A stretch of DNA of 64,000 nucleotides from Trema orientale (GCA_002914845.1 JXTC01000001.1:1446769-1510768), one strand, 5' to 3'. Shown: positions 12,965 through 26,096, counted from the first letter of the stretch. Numbers and translations are program-made. Notes: a model not told the origin generated them from the sequence alone.

Positions 12965-13234
12965 AATTTTACTTTTTTTTTTGAAATCTTTAACTAGTTA
13001 AAAGTAACAAATGATATGATAATTCGAATAAAAGGTATTTATTTTGAATTTTTAGTAATACAAGGGTTTTTTTGAAACTTTTTTAAAACAGAAGGTATTT
13101 TAGTGATAATTTCTCTTAAATAAAAGATACTTATTTTGAATTTTAAAAAATATAAGGTTTTTTCTATTTCATACTTTGTTAAAACAGAAGGTATTTTAGT
13201 TATAATATCCCCAAATTAAATTTACCAAATACTT

Positions 13235-13880
13235 ATGATCTTGCTTAGAAACACTTTTATTTTGTATTTTTCGTTTTTTAAAATAAAAAGAGTGGTCTTC
13301 TCAAGCCTTCCCATTTTTTTCTCTTTTTTGCTTATTGCTCATTGCAAAACCCACCAGTATCAAATTGGCCCTAAATATCATAACAAATTATCATTGTGGG
13401 GCTCATGCGGCATGCATCAAACGTTAGCGCTAACCTTGGCGGCACCCCCCCCAAATGAAATTTCGGAAGAAAAATGGTGGCAAATTGAAACCACCAAAAG
13501 TACACACGTTATTCTGGTGCGAAACGTCCATTTCACATTTCACCACGTTTGGCATCAAGGCACTGGTCTGTTGTTGAGAGTGTTGATTGTTTGTACCAGC
13601 AAAATAATTAATTAATATTACGACTAATTTCTATTTTATCAAGAAATTACAATAAATTTTCCCTAAATCGACTTCTCACCTAGACACCAACAGCCTTGAG
13701 GTCACACAGAACCAAAAAAAACAACAAAGTATAAAAGCGATAAGTTTGCGTTAGATCTAAGAGAAGAGACCCAAACGTACCTTTTAACCACATTAAGGAA
13801 AAAAAAAAAAAAGAAAAAAAGAAAAAGAAGGAGGCTTCCGTCTCAAGCCAAAATAATAATTTGGTACTGAAAATCACTGA
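13235..13880. other. upstream flank of the golgin gene
   Basis: I see no independent gene. The 126-aa frame at 13235-13615 has no recognisable motif. From about 13670 the composition becomes promoter or leader-like: A/G-rich tracts at 13795-13832 and then a more GC-balanced leader. The likely promoter of the TNO1-like gene is here; I cannot name a TATA box with confidence. Confidence 0.4.
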
Positions 13881-13888
13881 ATTCCAAC

Positions 13889-14244
13889 GCCGTCGTCAGA
13901 TCCGCCCGGACCCTAAATCGTCAGGTACCAAACTTTTTCTATGGCCCAAATATCTCTTCTTCTTCTTCAGTCTTCAAAATTTGGATTATGCTCGCTATTA
14001 GGGTTTGTCTGTTGAGCCCCGATTGAGTTTCTCATTTTCGAAGGCTTCAAATTGTTTTTCCGTATTGTTTGGCCCATTTTTTTCTTTAAATTTAAATTTA
14101 AATTTTATTTTTTGTTGAGTGAGTGGAAGAAAGTGTGTAATATGTTTGGATTTTAACTTTTTTTTGTATGATTCAGAGTGTGAAATGGTGATTGGCATTG
14201 GTGGGAGGTGATTTTGGAGTCCGTAGCCCGCAACAGTGGATCGG
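13889..14244 (+). promoter_or_regulatory. probable 5' UTR with a leader intron
   Basis: The start codon at 14245 lies in GGATCGGATGGAC. A plausible leader exon ends CGTCAG at 13924, before a GTACCA donor. A plausible acceptor, TGTATGATTCAG, ends at 14176. That would put a ~250-bp intron in the 5' UTR. This is inferred from splice-like words only. Confidence 0.35.
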
Positions 14245-17200
14245 ATGGACGAGAATAAGAGCCGTACCGATCTGCTTGCCGCTGGCAGAAAGAAGGTAAT
14301 TACTTTTATATTTATTTTTAAAATAAATTCACTTTGGTACATAACTGGTTCTTCGTGGTTGAGACTGTTGGGTTTTCGGAACTATTAGTCTTTTTCAGCT
14401 TCTTAGTAAACGTAGGAAATGAATTCAAATCATAGTTGAAACAATGGTATGGTTTTGGTTGGTCTTGTAGAAAAAATGACATGACCCTGTATGTTTTTTT
14501 TTTTTTTTTTCTTTCCTTTTCTTAGGCCCTTTTTGGAACTTGGATTTTATGAGGAGGAAGGAAAAGAAATTTCAAGGGATTTCATTTATTCTTATGTGAA
14601 TGATAACTAAAAGGGATGGAGAATTTAGGCTTCGTTTGGATTTGGAACCCATACTTTAGGGAGGAAAGGCAAAAAATTTGGAGGGATTTCGTTTTCTCAT
14701 GTGTGGATTTTAACATGGATAGGAGGGAAACAAGGTTTAGAAAAAATTGAAAGAAAATTTGGTGTAAGTTTGGAGAATATAGAAAAAGTACAGAAGGATT
14801 GAGAAAGATAAAAGTTTCAAAAAAAATATTTTATAGAGTTCTAGGAAAAATGTTTTCCTTATTTTTTTCCCCCATTTTTTTCACTCACTATTTTTTTTTT
14901 TTCCTTAGCAAAATCCAAGATCCGAACAGAGTGAGGGAAGGTGGGAGTTAAATTTACACTTAATTTAGAGTATTTACAATTTTCCCAGATAGATTGAAAG
15001 TTTTTGGGAATTCTAGGGAAACGTTTTCCTTCTTTTCCTTGTCTTTTTTTCTCAGCAAAATCTGGGTTCCAAACAAAGCTTATGGTTTGGATGATGTTAG
15101 CATTGAAAAAAGTAGAAAAGTAGGTCTTCTTATGTATTCTATGAGTTGTATGATTGAATGTGGGTAAGTGAGCTCTTATTTGGATGTTATAGTTGTGGAA
15201 AATAGGGAACAATAATGGAATGTCTGTTCTTGCGGGAGATGAATGATTTAGGCCGAACTGCTCATTCTTTTATCTATTTTTTCAATATCCATAATACCAA
15301 TATTATATTCTTGTGTCTATGTTTTACCACCCTAATACAGTGTTTGTGACCTATATATATATATATTTGGGTTTTAATCATCAGCTTCAACAATATCGCC
15401 AAAAGAAGGATAGTAAAGGGTCTGTGAGTCATGGAAAACCCACAAAAAAGTCTGGTAAATTAGAGCATCATGAAGCTGATGCAGATGTTGAGTCAACTCC
15501 TGATAGACCTACATCTGTGTCTTTGGTCCCTGAAGGGGAAATTGCACCTCATGTTGACTCTGATCCATCAGCAACGGCTTCATCAACTTCACATTCCACG
15601 GGGAATATAGCTTCTGGCAGTGAGGTTGATGGTGCTGTAGGTGATCCATCTGCAGTTTCCAGCATACTGGAGTCCAGTGTAGTTGAAACATTAACAGCCC
15701 ATAATGAGTTATCTTCACCAATGATGGGGGTGGGTGAGCATGCTGTTGCCTCCCTAGTTCAAACTGAAGGGACAAGTACTGGAACTGAGGTGGCACGAGG
15801 TACGTCTTTGGTTAATTTAGATACTATGAACTCTGGTGTGGAATGTATATATGATAATATGTTTATATTGAATGATTTGCTAGCTCAACCCACATCGGTT
15901 GATTCTACAGGAGTTTTAGTTACTGTTGAATCACTAAATGTGGATTCTGAAGATAGTTCATTGCCTCTTCAAGCTGATATTGTGGATTCTGGACCTGAGT
16001 CATTGCCATCGCAAGATGATAGTCCTGATATATCCTTGATGCAGGCAAGGGAAGATCAGGTAACAGATGTAGGTTGTGCTCTTCTCCTCTTGTTACCATT
16101 TTTTTTTTCGTCTTCAATTTGGGGAATGTAGGTAGGGTAGTAGGGGGGTACTGATATTTGGATTTAGAGAATTTTTTTATCCCTTTATAACCTAGGTGCC
16201 TTTGTAGGACTATTATATGCTGATTTGTTGTATAATTTTGTTCTCATTTGTTGCTGGGTAGGGGCAATGCAGGAAGCTGATGGTTTGGATGGGAGACAAT
16301 CTAATCATAATAGCGAAATAGAGCTCGAAGGAGATGGAAATTTTCTTTTGTATGAGGTTGGTAGAAGTGCTGAAGCTTTGTCAGGGATACCTTTAGCAGA
16401 GACTAGTGTGAACAAATCATGTGAAGCTGAGAAAACTGGTAAGGTGGATGAAGTATCTATTTCAGATGGGGGAAGCATTTTGGATGAGTTCTCAGGTGTT
16501 GCTTTGGCTATATCTAAGGTAGAGATTTCACATATTAGTCCTGCTGTGGCAGATCAGCAAAGCACGGGTGCTGTGCTGGGTTCATTTCTTGAAGAGAAGC
16601 CTGGAGTTCCGTTGAAGACTGATGATTTTAGAAAAGGAAGTACAGACAGGGTTCAAGATGATACAGGAGACAGGAGAGTTGTACAGGGGTATAATCAGCA
16701 ACATATTCCAGACAGCTGCGAAAAGCCTACGGAAACCGATTTGGCAAGTTCGGCCAGAGGGTGGATTGTGTCTTCTGGTTCAGATTTGAGCTCAATCAGT
16801 CTCTCTCAGCTCATAGACTTGATCAGGGGGCTTAGTGAAGAAGAATATGGTCTTCTTTTAAAGTCTATTGGACCAATTTCCAGTGCAGAACTCGGGAGTG
16901 ACAATTTGAAAGTACCTGACGTAGGGTTTCCAAATCTGTTGGAGAGGCTAAAAGAAGAACTATACCTCACAAATTTTACGAAAGATATTTTCCAGTTGCA
17001 ACTTGCTCAGCATTGTGAGCTTCAAGGTGAGTTTGATAATCAGCGGCATCAGTTAATCGATGAATTATCTCTGCTTAGTGCTTCCTTCAAGGAAGCTAGT
17101 GAAAAGAATCAATTTCTTGGAGAAGAGCTTTCACAGTGCAAATGTGAACTCCAGGCTGCTGTTAGTGCAAGGGAGGAGCTCCAAAACCAATTCTGTACTT

Positions 17201-20200
17201 CAAAGGCTGAGGTTGAAGGATTATCTGCTAGAGCGTACGAGTTGCAGATCAGTCTGGAAAGGTCACAGGAGGATTTGTTGAGCCTGTCAACAGAGTTAGC
17301 TGACTGCAAGGAGTTGATGGCATCTTTAAAGGTGGAAAATGAGAGCTTGAATGGAACTCTTGCTTTAGTAACTGAAGATAGAAAGAAACTGAGTGAGGAA
17401 AAGGATTTTTATTTTGAGGAAAATGAGAAGCTTATAACAGAATTAGCTGACTGCAAGAGATTGGTGGCTGCTTTACAGCAAGAAAGTTCCAACTTAACAA
17501 CAAATCTTTCTTTAGTGGCAGCAGAGAGAAAGATGCTTGAGGAGGAGAAGGAGCATTCATGCCATAAGCATGAGAAGACATTAATGGAATTTGAGGACTG
17601 TAAAGGAGTGGCCTCAGCATTGGAGCTGGAACATTCTAACTTAAAGAAAAGCCTTGCTCTTGTAACAGAAGAGAGAAAAAGGTTCGAAGATGACAAGAAG
17701 TATTTTGCTCTTGAGAATGAGAGGCTTTTGTCTGAACTTCTTAGTCTTCAAGAGCAGTTATCCAGTGAACAAAGGGAACGGGAGAAGGTTACGGTAGACT
17801 TAAAAAAAGTGACAATTGGCCTTGAACAACTAACCGAGGAAAACATTTTTCTTTCTAGCAGTTTGGACATCCATAAAGCTAAAATAATAGAGGCTGCCAG
17901 CAGCAGACCTGAAATACCTGTTCAAAGCAGGGAGGATTGGCACCAGGTTGAAATTTCAGAATTACGAAGCAGGGACTGTGAAGATGTAATTGCTGGTGAA
18001 GATTCTTACTTTATTCTGGGGAAGCAAGTTGATGAAGTCTGCTCTTCGTTTGTTCCAAAACCTCTATCTGATTACAATGCAGGACGAACACCGCATATGT
18101 TTCTTGAACGTGGAGTTTTTGATGATTCCTTGGGTTTTGTTGCTTTGAATGGACACTTGGAGGAGGTGGGAAGAATATTGCATCAACTTGAAAAAGCAAT
18201 TGAAGGGGTTCAGACTTACTCTGCAGCATTTAACAAGCCAGGTGGCAAGGTTGCTGCACCTGGGGTATCTAAACTGATTCAAGCTTTTGAGTCAAAGGTG
18301 CATCTTGATGAACAGGAAGCAGAGGAAAGGCCTCCAACTGAAAATAAATCAACAGCGGCAGATCCGTTTGTGTTAATGGAAGAGGAGATTAAAAATTTGA
18401 AATCGTCATTTAAGCAGTTGGTTTTGGATGCTGCAGATGCTTGTGTAATGTTCAAGGATGAACGTGATGGTAGGAGAACTTGTGATAGCAATGTTAGGGA
18501 GCTCAAGGATCAATGTCAAGCCTTGAAGGATCACAGTAACATTTTGGAAGCAACCAACATTGAACTTGCAGTTCTCTGTGAAGTTTTAAAGCAGCATGGG
18601 GGCACCATTGAAGCAACAAACAACGAGCTTGTGCTTTTATGTGAAGCTACAAGACAAGAAGTCACCGATCTCAAAACAGAAAACTCTGAACTTGGTTCCA
18701 AGCTACATGCATATGAATCGAGAATTGGTGATTTACAGAGTGAATTTTATGATTTACAGCAAACTTCAAATGAGACGGCAGCTGTGATTGGTAATCACTT
18801 GGGAGATTTGCAGAAAGAGGTTTTTGAGAGGATATTAATACTGGAGGAAGACTGGAAGTCTACTCTTGCTCAGATTGTTGACATAGTCCAGAAACTTGGT
18901 GGATCAGTTGGGAATATCAGCTCAACAGTATTGGTCCCTGACAATGGATTGGATGTTGTAAGCCTTGTTGCTGCTTCAGTCAATGCTACCACCACATTGA
19001 TTGAAGATATGCAGCTGAAACTTGAAGCTTCTCAAACTGACCACGAATTAATTAGTATGTCGTACAAAGAAGTGAATGAGAGATGTAATGATTTGCATCA
19101 GAAAAATGATCTGGCTGTTGGCTTATTGCATGAAATACATGCACACCTTAGAAAACTTTTGCGTTTGCATGGATCGGTGGATGAAGGTGAGATGAGCATG
19201 GAAACTGAGATGCTTCCAGATCCTATAGATTATAGTATCTATGAGACATTTATGGGACAGCTGGAGCATTTTTTGAGCGAAAGACTGGAGCTTGAATCTG
19301 TTGTTGAGAAATTAAATTTGGAGTTGGTGAATAGAAGAGGGGAATTTGAGGAACTGAATAGGGGCTGTCTTGATGCAAATGTTATATGCAAGTTAATTGA
19401 AGATGTTGAGGGTGTTCTAACAGAGGAAGATTCTGAGCTTTATGTAGACAAATCGCCTGCTTCACGTTTTGAATCATTGGTCTGTATTCTTGTTCAGAAA
19501 TACAGGGAGGCCCATCTGCAGTTAGGCTTATCTAAAGAAGAGACTGGATCCAAGGTGGTGAAATCCACGGAACTGCAGGAAGAAATACAGCAATTAAGTG
19601 GCTTCTGTGTTCAGCATGAAATTGAGATCTTTGTTCTGAAGGAAAGCTTAAGCCAGGTAGAGGAAGCTCTATTTGCTAATGGTTCTGAGTTACAAAGGAA
19701 AGTAAGCGAACTTGAACAGTCTGAGCAACGTGTATCATCCGTTAGAGAAAAGCTCAGCATTGCTGTCGCTAAGGGGAAAGGTCTGGTTGTGCAGCGAGAT
19801 GGTCTCAAGCAGTCCCTGGCAGAGACATCTAGTGAACTTGAGAGATGCTTGCAGGAGCTACAGTTGAAAGATGCCAGGCTTCATGAGGTCGAAACAAAAC
19901 TGAAGACATATTCAGAGGCTGGTGAGCGTGTGGAAGCTCTTGAATCTGAGCTTTCATACATTCGCAACTCGGCTACTGCACTAAGAGAGTCGTTCCTTCT
20001 CAAAGATTCTGTCCTTCAGAGGATAGAAGAGATTTTAGAAGACCTAGATCTGCCAGAGCATTTTCATGCCAGAGACATCATTGAAAAGGTCGATTGGCTA
20101 GCAAGGTCAGTTACTGGTAATGTGTTGTTGCCTCCTTCTACTGATTGGGATCAGAAGAGTTCTGCTGGAGGAGGTACATTATCTGATGCTGGTTTTGTCA

Positions 20201-22481
20201 TGATGGAGCCTTGGAAAGATGATTTACATTCAAGTTCAAATTCAGCTGAAGATTTAAAAAGAAAATTTGAGGAGCTTCAAAGTAGGTTTTATGGTCTTGC
20301 AGAACAAAATGAAATGCTGGAGCAATCTTTAATGGAAAGAAATAACTTAGTTCAGAAATGGGAAGACCTTTTAGATAGGATTGATATGCCATCACACTTA
20401 CGGTCTGTGGAGCCAGAAGATAGGATTCAGTGGTTAGGAAGAGCACTTTCGGAGGCACATCAGGATACCATGTCTCTCCAGCAGAAGGTTGTAAACTTTG
20501 AAAACTATTGTGGATCTCTAAATGCTGATTTGGAAGATTCACAGAGAAGGATATCTGATCTTGTGTCAAACCTTGAAGCAATTACGCAGGAGAGAGAGAA
20601 TCTTTCGGAAAGATTGAAAATTCTGAATCATGATTATGAGGAACTTTCAGCAAAGGCAGGCCATTATGAAGTTGAGAACAGGAGGCTGCAGAGTGAAGTA
20701 ACTAGTTTTCAGGAAAATCAAGAGAAACTTTTAGCCAGGGCTGATGAGGTTGAATTCGAGAACAGAAAGCTGCAGAATGAAGTGGCTGATTTTCGAAAGA
20801 AGGTTGCTGAGATGCTTGGAAATGAGGAGTGTATTCTTAGCATTGAAGGTGAAATAAGAAGATTACAGAGTTTGGTTAGTGATGTGTTGCAGGATCCTGG
20901 AATAGAAGATCAGGTTTCTTCTGGCAGTAGCATTGAGTGCTTGGAATTGTTACTAAGGAAGCTTTTAGAGAACTATGTAAACTTTTCTACAGTAAAATCT
21001 GTTCGTGGTGGTGTAATTGATGGGCTCCAGAACGATGTGGTGATTACAGAGGCAGCTAAAAGCATTAGTAAACCTGATGTTGGGGAATCAGATATAGCTA
21101 TCTTGAAGAAAGAGCTCGAGGAAGCTTTGCATGAATTGATTCGTGTGAAGGAGGAGAGAGATGGATATTTTGAAAAGCAACAATCTTTAGCCTGTGAAAT
21201 TGAAGCTTTGGTTAAAGGAAGGGAGGAGTTGGTATTACTTCTTAATCAGGAGGAGCAGAAGTCAGCCTCTGTGAGAGAGAAGTTAAATGTTGCAGTTAGA
21301 AAAGGGAAGTCATTGGTACAACAGCGTGACAGTCTGAAACAGACCATTGAAGAAATGAATGCTGTAGTGCAAAATTTAAAATCTGAGAGCAAAATCCAAG
21401 AAAATAAACTTGTGGATTATGAAAAGAAGTTGGAGGAGCTATCCACTTATCCTGAAAGGGTTGAAGTACTGGAATCTGAGATTCTGCTCTTAAGGAATCA
21501 TTTAACAGAAAATGAGCAGCATTTGCAGGAGACAGGACATGTATTGAGCAGGATTTTGAATACTTTAGCTGGTATTGATGTTGGAGATGGAGTTTCTGCT
21601 GCTGACCCAGTCAAGAAACTGGAGAAAATTGTGAAATTGTGTTGTGATTTGCGTGCTGATATGGCTTCTTCAGAAGAAGAGTCGAGGAAATCTAAAAGAG
21701 CTGCAGAGCTACTTCTTGCAGAATTGAATGAAGTTCAAGAGAGAAATGATAGTCTTCAAGAAGAACTAGCAAATGCTGCTGCTGAACTTTCTGACCTCAC
21801 TAAGGAAAGGGATGTAGCTGAAGGAGCTAAGCTTGAAGCTCTTTCACGCCTTGAAGAGTTACATAATGTTCACTCTTTGGAACAGAGAAATCAATTTTCT
21901 GAGCTTAAAGGTCTAAAATCTGGTGTAGAACAAGTCAGGAAAGGTTTTCACGATGTTAGTAATCTACTTGCTGATGTCTGCTCAAAGGACTTGGAATTTT
22001 TGCACAACCTGGAGTCCAGTATTGGCCACTTTCTGAAACCAAGCAATGCTAGTGATGTGGCTAGCATGCCCCTTATTAGTGCATCTGCTGGCCTTATGTC
22101 TAACAGTTCAGATCGCAAGGTATTTTAATTAGCGTGGTCATTTTCAGTTTTACTTCCATTTTTCATTCTAATGTTTTTGCATCTTCCAATACATTTCCCT
22201 TTTTTTGGGAAGGGGCACCCCGGGGTTTTTTTTTTCTTTTTTTTTTGGGGGGGGGGGAGGGGGGGTGTGACAGCGGACGTGTTTATGAATTCACATGACA
22301 TGCTTTGAAGATAGGGGTGCTTAGAATATTTCCTTTTCTTCTTGTTTTTGGAAAATTGTTCCAGAAGTAGTTTATGGTCTTTTTATCCTCTCTCACTTGT
22401 TTCAACATTCTGGATTGCTATGTCAATTTATTCATATAATTATATTATCATCATTTTTATTGCTATTTTTGTTTTGTTGGT

Positions 22482-22512
<31 letters not shown>

Positions 22513-25500
22513 ATTTTATTTTTTTTGTGTTTATAGCATTATGTACCAAAACAAGAGTCTAGTGTATAACCTTTTTCCTATTTTGTTTTGTTTCGTCTTT
22601 GACAATATTTGCCTTTTTTGAATGAAACTGATTTTCTTTTTCGCATTGGTTTTGTTTTCATCTAGTGAATTAGACTCTTATCAGAAAGTTAGGTAACTGC
22701 ATTTATGTGTTCATTGCATATTGAATAAAGCCATCTTAGAGTGAAATGATGATGATTTCAACATGAATATTATTTGTGGTTTGTTTAAATGCGTTAGATA
22801 CTTATAATAGTTTTGTGTTTCTATATAGTTATTAACGACTCATGTCACTCAATAGAAATTATTTCTTTCCTTCGGACAAGAGCACTGTGAGGCTGCATAT
22901 ATTATTTTCTCAAGTGGTTGCTTCATTTATCGATAGTGATGTTATTGTTTTTTAAAGTGGTTGCTTTATTTATGGATGTTGATGTTATTGTTTTCAGTCT
23001 TGTTGTTGTTGATGATGTGTAGCTTTACTATGTCTAGCTTGTTACTTCAAATTTCTTAGCAATGAAAATATTTCTCATTATCTCTCTTCTTCTTTTTTTT
23101 TTTGGTTAAAAAACAAAAATTGTGTTCTGGTTCAGGAGTTATATCCTTCTAAGGATTCATGGTCGGCCTCCATTATGCATGGTAGTTTTGAAGGCAGTTT
23201 TGTAACTGAAGTCTGCATTTCTGTTGGGCGTCAACTGGAAGAGCTCATGATTGAGGTTGGAGTTCTTAAAGAAAAATTACAGAGACACTCAAGTTCATTA
23301 CATGAAAAAGCTAGCAGTCTATCTAAGTTAGTGGCGATTGCCCATCGAGAAACAATTTCCCGAAATGAGTCGTATGAAGCCATGAAGAATGACATTATAC
23401 GTAAAGAGTCATCCGAAATGGAAAAGGACAAGGAACTTGTTATGCTGCATAAAAGTATTGCGTTGTCTTTTGAAGCATTCTCCAATTCAGTTATGGAAAT
23501 TGAACAAACTAAAGCTGAATTACTTGGAAATAATTTTGCTGCTGGAGTTCAAGGGATAAACTTGAACTCAGCTACATTTCCAAGTGGGGGGCTTTCTTTT
23601 AGCGGACAAGGTCAAGTTTCCGAGGAATCTATTAAGACCATGGCAGACAAGCTATTGTTTGCTGTCAGGGATTTTGCTAGTGTAAAAGCTGAAATAGTAG
23701 AAGGTAGCCAAAAACAACTGAAGATTGCCATTGCAGATTTGCAGAAAGAGCTTCAGGAGAAGGAAATTCAAAAGGATAGAATTTGCATGGATCTTGTAAG
23801 TCAAATTAAGGAAGCTGAAGCTGCTGCAACACGCTATTCACTAGAACTTCAATCTTCAAGGAGTCAGGTAGATGAGATGCAGAAACAGCTGGAAGTCATG
23901 GAGCATGAAAGGAATTTACTGGAACAGAAAGTGAAGGAGTTGCAAAATGTGTATGTAACATCTACAGAGTTACAAGAGAGGGTCGGATCACTCTCTCATG
24001 TGATTGCTGCCAAAGACCAAGGTCAGTTTACATTGACTGATTTTATCTCATTGTGTTCTGTTTTTCGTTTATTGTAACCAATGGAGAGTTTATTACTGTG
24101 TACTAAAATTGTTTGTGATTACAGAAATCGAGGCTTTAATGCAAGCACTTGATGAGGAGGAGTTGCAGATGGAAGATCTTAAGAAAAAGATGGAGGAACT
24201 TGAAAAGGTTCTGCAACAGAGGAATTTAGATTTGGAGAACGTAGAAGTGTCTCGTGGAAAGGTTATGAAAAAGCTTTCAACCACGGTCACTAAGTTTGAC
24301 GAGCTTCATCAATTATCTGCGAGTCTTCTTGCTGAGGTTGAGAAGCTTCAATCACAATTGCAAGATCGAGATGCTGAGATCTCTTTCTTACGGCAGGAGG
24401 TCACTAGGTGTACAAATGATGTTCTTGTTGCATCACAGCTAAGCAACAAGAGAGATTCAGATGATATTCATGAGTTTTTGACATGGTTTGATATTATGAT
24501 TGCTAATGTTGGGATGCAGAATGTACATCCTGATGTTAAGAACAATGATCAGGTTCATGAACACAAGGAATTACTTAAAAAGAAGGTTAAATCTCTTATA
24601 TCAGAGTTGACAGATCTACGTGAAGTGGCTCAAAGCAAGGATACATTATTGCAAGTAGAAAGGAGTAGGGTGGATGACTTGACACGCAAAGGAGGAATTC
24701 TGGAGAGATCTTTACGTGATAAGGAGTCGCGCTTAAGTTTTCTTGAAGGTGTAGGAACTTCTGGAGTGGCAGCTCCAGCAACCTCTGAAATTTTGGAAGT
24801 TGAACCCCTGGTATGATGTTGGATATGTTATCTATGTGTTGATACTTGATATAAGCATTCGTGATTCAGAACTATGTTGCCCTGGGAACATAGATTGGGC
24901 ATTGCGAATTTCATTGACTTGCCATGCCGTGTGTTTCCACATTATACATGCTCTGGTATTTGTGCAGTTTTGGGTTAATTTAGTTTAAGTTTTGTTTGTT
25001 GAATGTAGCACATCTTTTCCGGGAGTTAGGAAGGAAAGGGAGTGGCAATTTTTCCCATAAATACACCAACATTTATTTTTATGCCATTTTTGATACATTA
25101 GAAGAGCTATAATTTAATTATTTGTAATAATAATAGAAAAAGATCACTACTAGTTGTATTTCCCTGCTTGTATCACTTTTCTTCCGACATTTTGAGTTTG
25201 GTTGGGCTCGCATTATTGTATTTTCCTTAAGGACTTCATCTTTGTTATTTTTATTTTATTTTATTTGCAGATAAACAAATGGACAGTACCAGGTACTTCG
25301 GCTGCAACTCAAGTCCGCAGTTTACGTAAAGGCAACAACGATCAAGTTGCCATTGCTATAGATATGGATCCTGGTAGTGGTAATAGGTTAGAAGATGAAG
25401 ATGATGATAAAGGTAATCATAAACATCTGTAATTGCTGTAATTCTATCCTATTTTACTTTTTTCCTTTCTTAAACCCCACAGACAAATGCCTCCTTTGGA

Positions 25501-26096
25501 TTGTTTGTATTGACTGTTATTGGTTTCCTCCACCTCAGTTCATGGTTTCAAGTCACTTACTACATCGAGAATTGTTCCAAGGTTTACTAGACCAGTGACT
25601 GACATGATTGATGGCCTCTGGTACGCATATGCATCTCTTTGTATTATCCTATAGATTTGGTAGTTTATTCACCATCTTGTTTACTAAATTTGACTCACCA
25701 TGTATGGGACAATAAACTTTTACTTAAAATTTACAATAAGGACGACGGCCCTCAGGGAGTTTACTGCACAAGGTCTCCCCTCATATGGGATAGCTTGATT
25801 TTTCCAATTGATGGAATAATTGATTTTCACAAATAACTTGATAAAGTTTCATTAATGAAAATGATAAGTGAATTTCCACGTCATTCGATGGTTAAAATTT
25901 GGTAGATAAGTTGATGTGTACATTACTATTTCTCAACTTATATGATTTCATGTATGTGCTAAAGTCATTCTAATAAATGCAATCATCTACCAGGGTTTCT
26001 TGTGATCGAGCTCTGATGCGTCAGCCTGCTTTACGACTTGGTATTATAATCTACTGGGCTATATTGCATGCGCTTCTTGCAACCTTTGCAATTTAA
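14245..26096 (+). CDS. TNO1-like giant coiled-coil golgin with C-terminal membrane anchor
   Basis: Eight coding exons read through cleanly with GT-AG introns: 14245-14295, 15385-16059, 16273-22119, 23136-24021, 24125-24810, 25271-25412, 25539-25620 and 25994-26096. They give about 2823 residues. The start MDENKSRTDLLAAGRKK joins LQQYRQKKD in exon 2, the N-terminal signature I know from Arabidopsis TNO1 (At1g24460, a trans-Golgi SYP41 interactor) and its longer relative At4g31570; the length fits the longer one. Residues 18-420 are acidic and low-complexity. Most of 480-2715 is heptad coiled coil. A 49-residue repeat begins near residue 583, and a KLxxAVxKGKxLVxQRD module occurs near 1400 and 1910. 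An acidic stretch (LEDEDDD) precedes KVHGFKSL. The last 19 residues (LGIIIYWAILHALLATFAI) form a tail anchor. Expected role: Golgi/TGN membrane tethering. Exons are inferred by splice and frame logic. Confidence 0.9.
14628..15079. mobile_element. Tourist-like MITE in golgin intron 1
   Basis: It begins GGCTTCGTTTGGATTTGGAA and ends (complement) GCTTTGTTTGGAACCCAG, flanked by TTA at 14625-14627 and 15080-15082. It sits wholly within the 1.1-kb first intron. A related GGCCCTTTTTGGAACTTGG word at 14527 suggests another, older fragment beside it. There is no coding capacity, and both intron splice sites remain intact. Confidence 0.68.
22120..23135 (+). other. golgin intron 3, low-complexity tracts
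   Basis: This is the intron between exons 3 and 4 (donor AAGGTATTTT, acceptor TGGTTCAGGAG). It holds a T-run/G-run block at about 22201-22266, including a G10-class run, and a (CT)n microsatellite at about 22481-22506. The T-rich reading frames here are artefacts of composition. Confidence 0.7.

Larger units (their letters stand above)
9903..13215. mobile_element. long-arm palindromic MITE, split by an LTR element
   Basis: Left arm 9903-10206 is inverted relative to the right arm, which is in two pieces: 10478-10549 and 12965-13215. Removing the LTR element at 10550-12964 and one AATTT copy restores a continuous arm reading GTTAATTTTAC, matching the complement of the left arm. The interior 10207-10477 is AT-rich and non-coding. 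The unsplit element was about 0.9 kb. Superfamily not determined; no clear target duplication. Confidence 0.65.
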
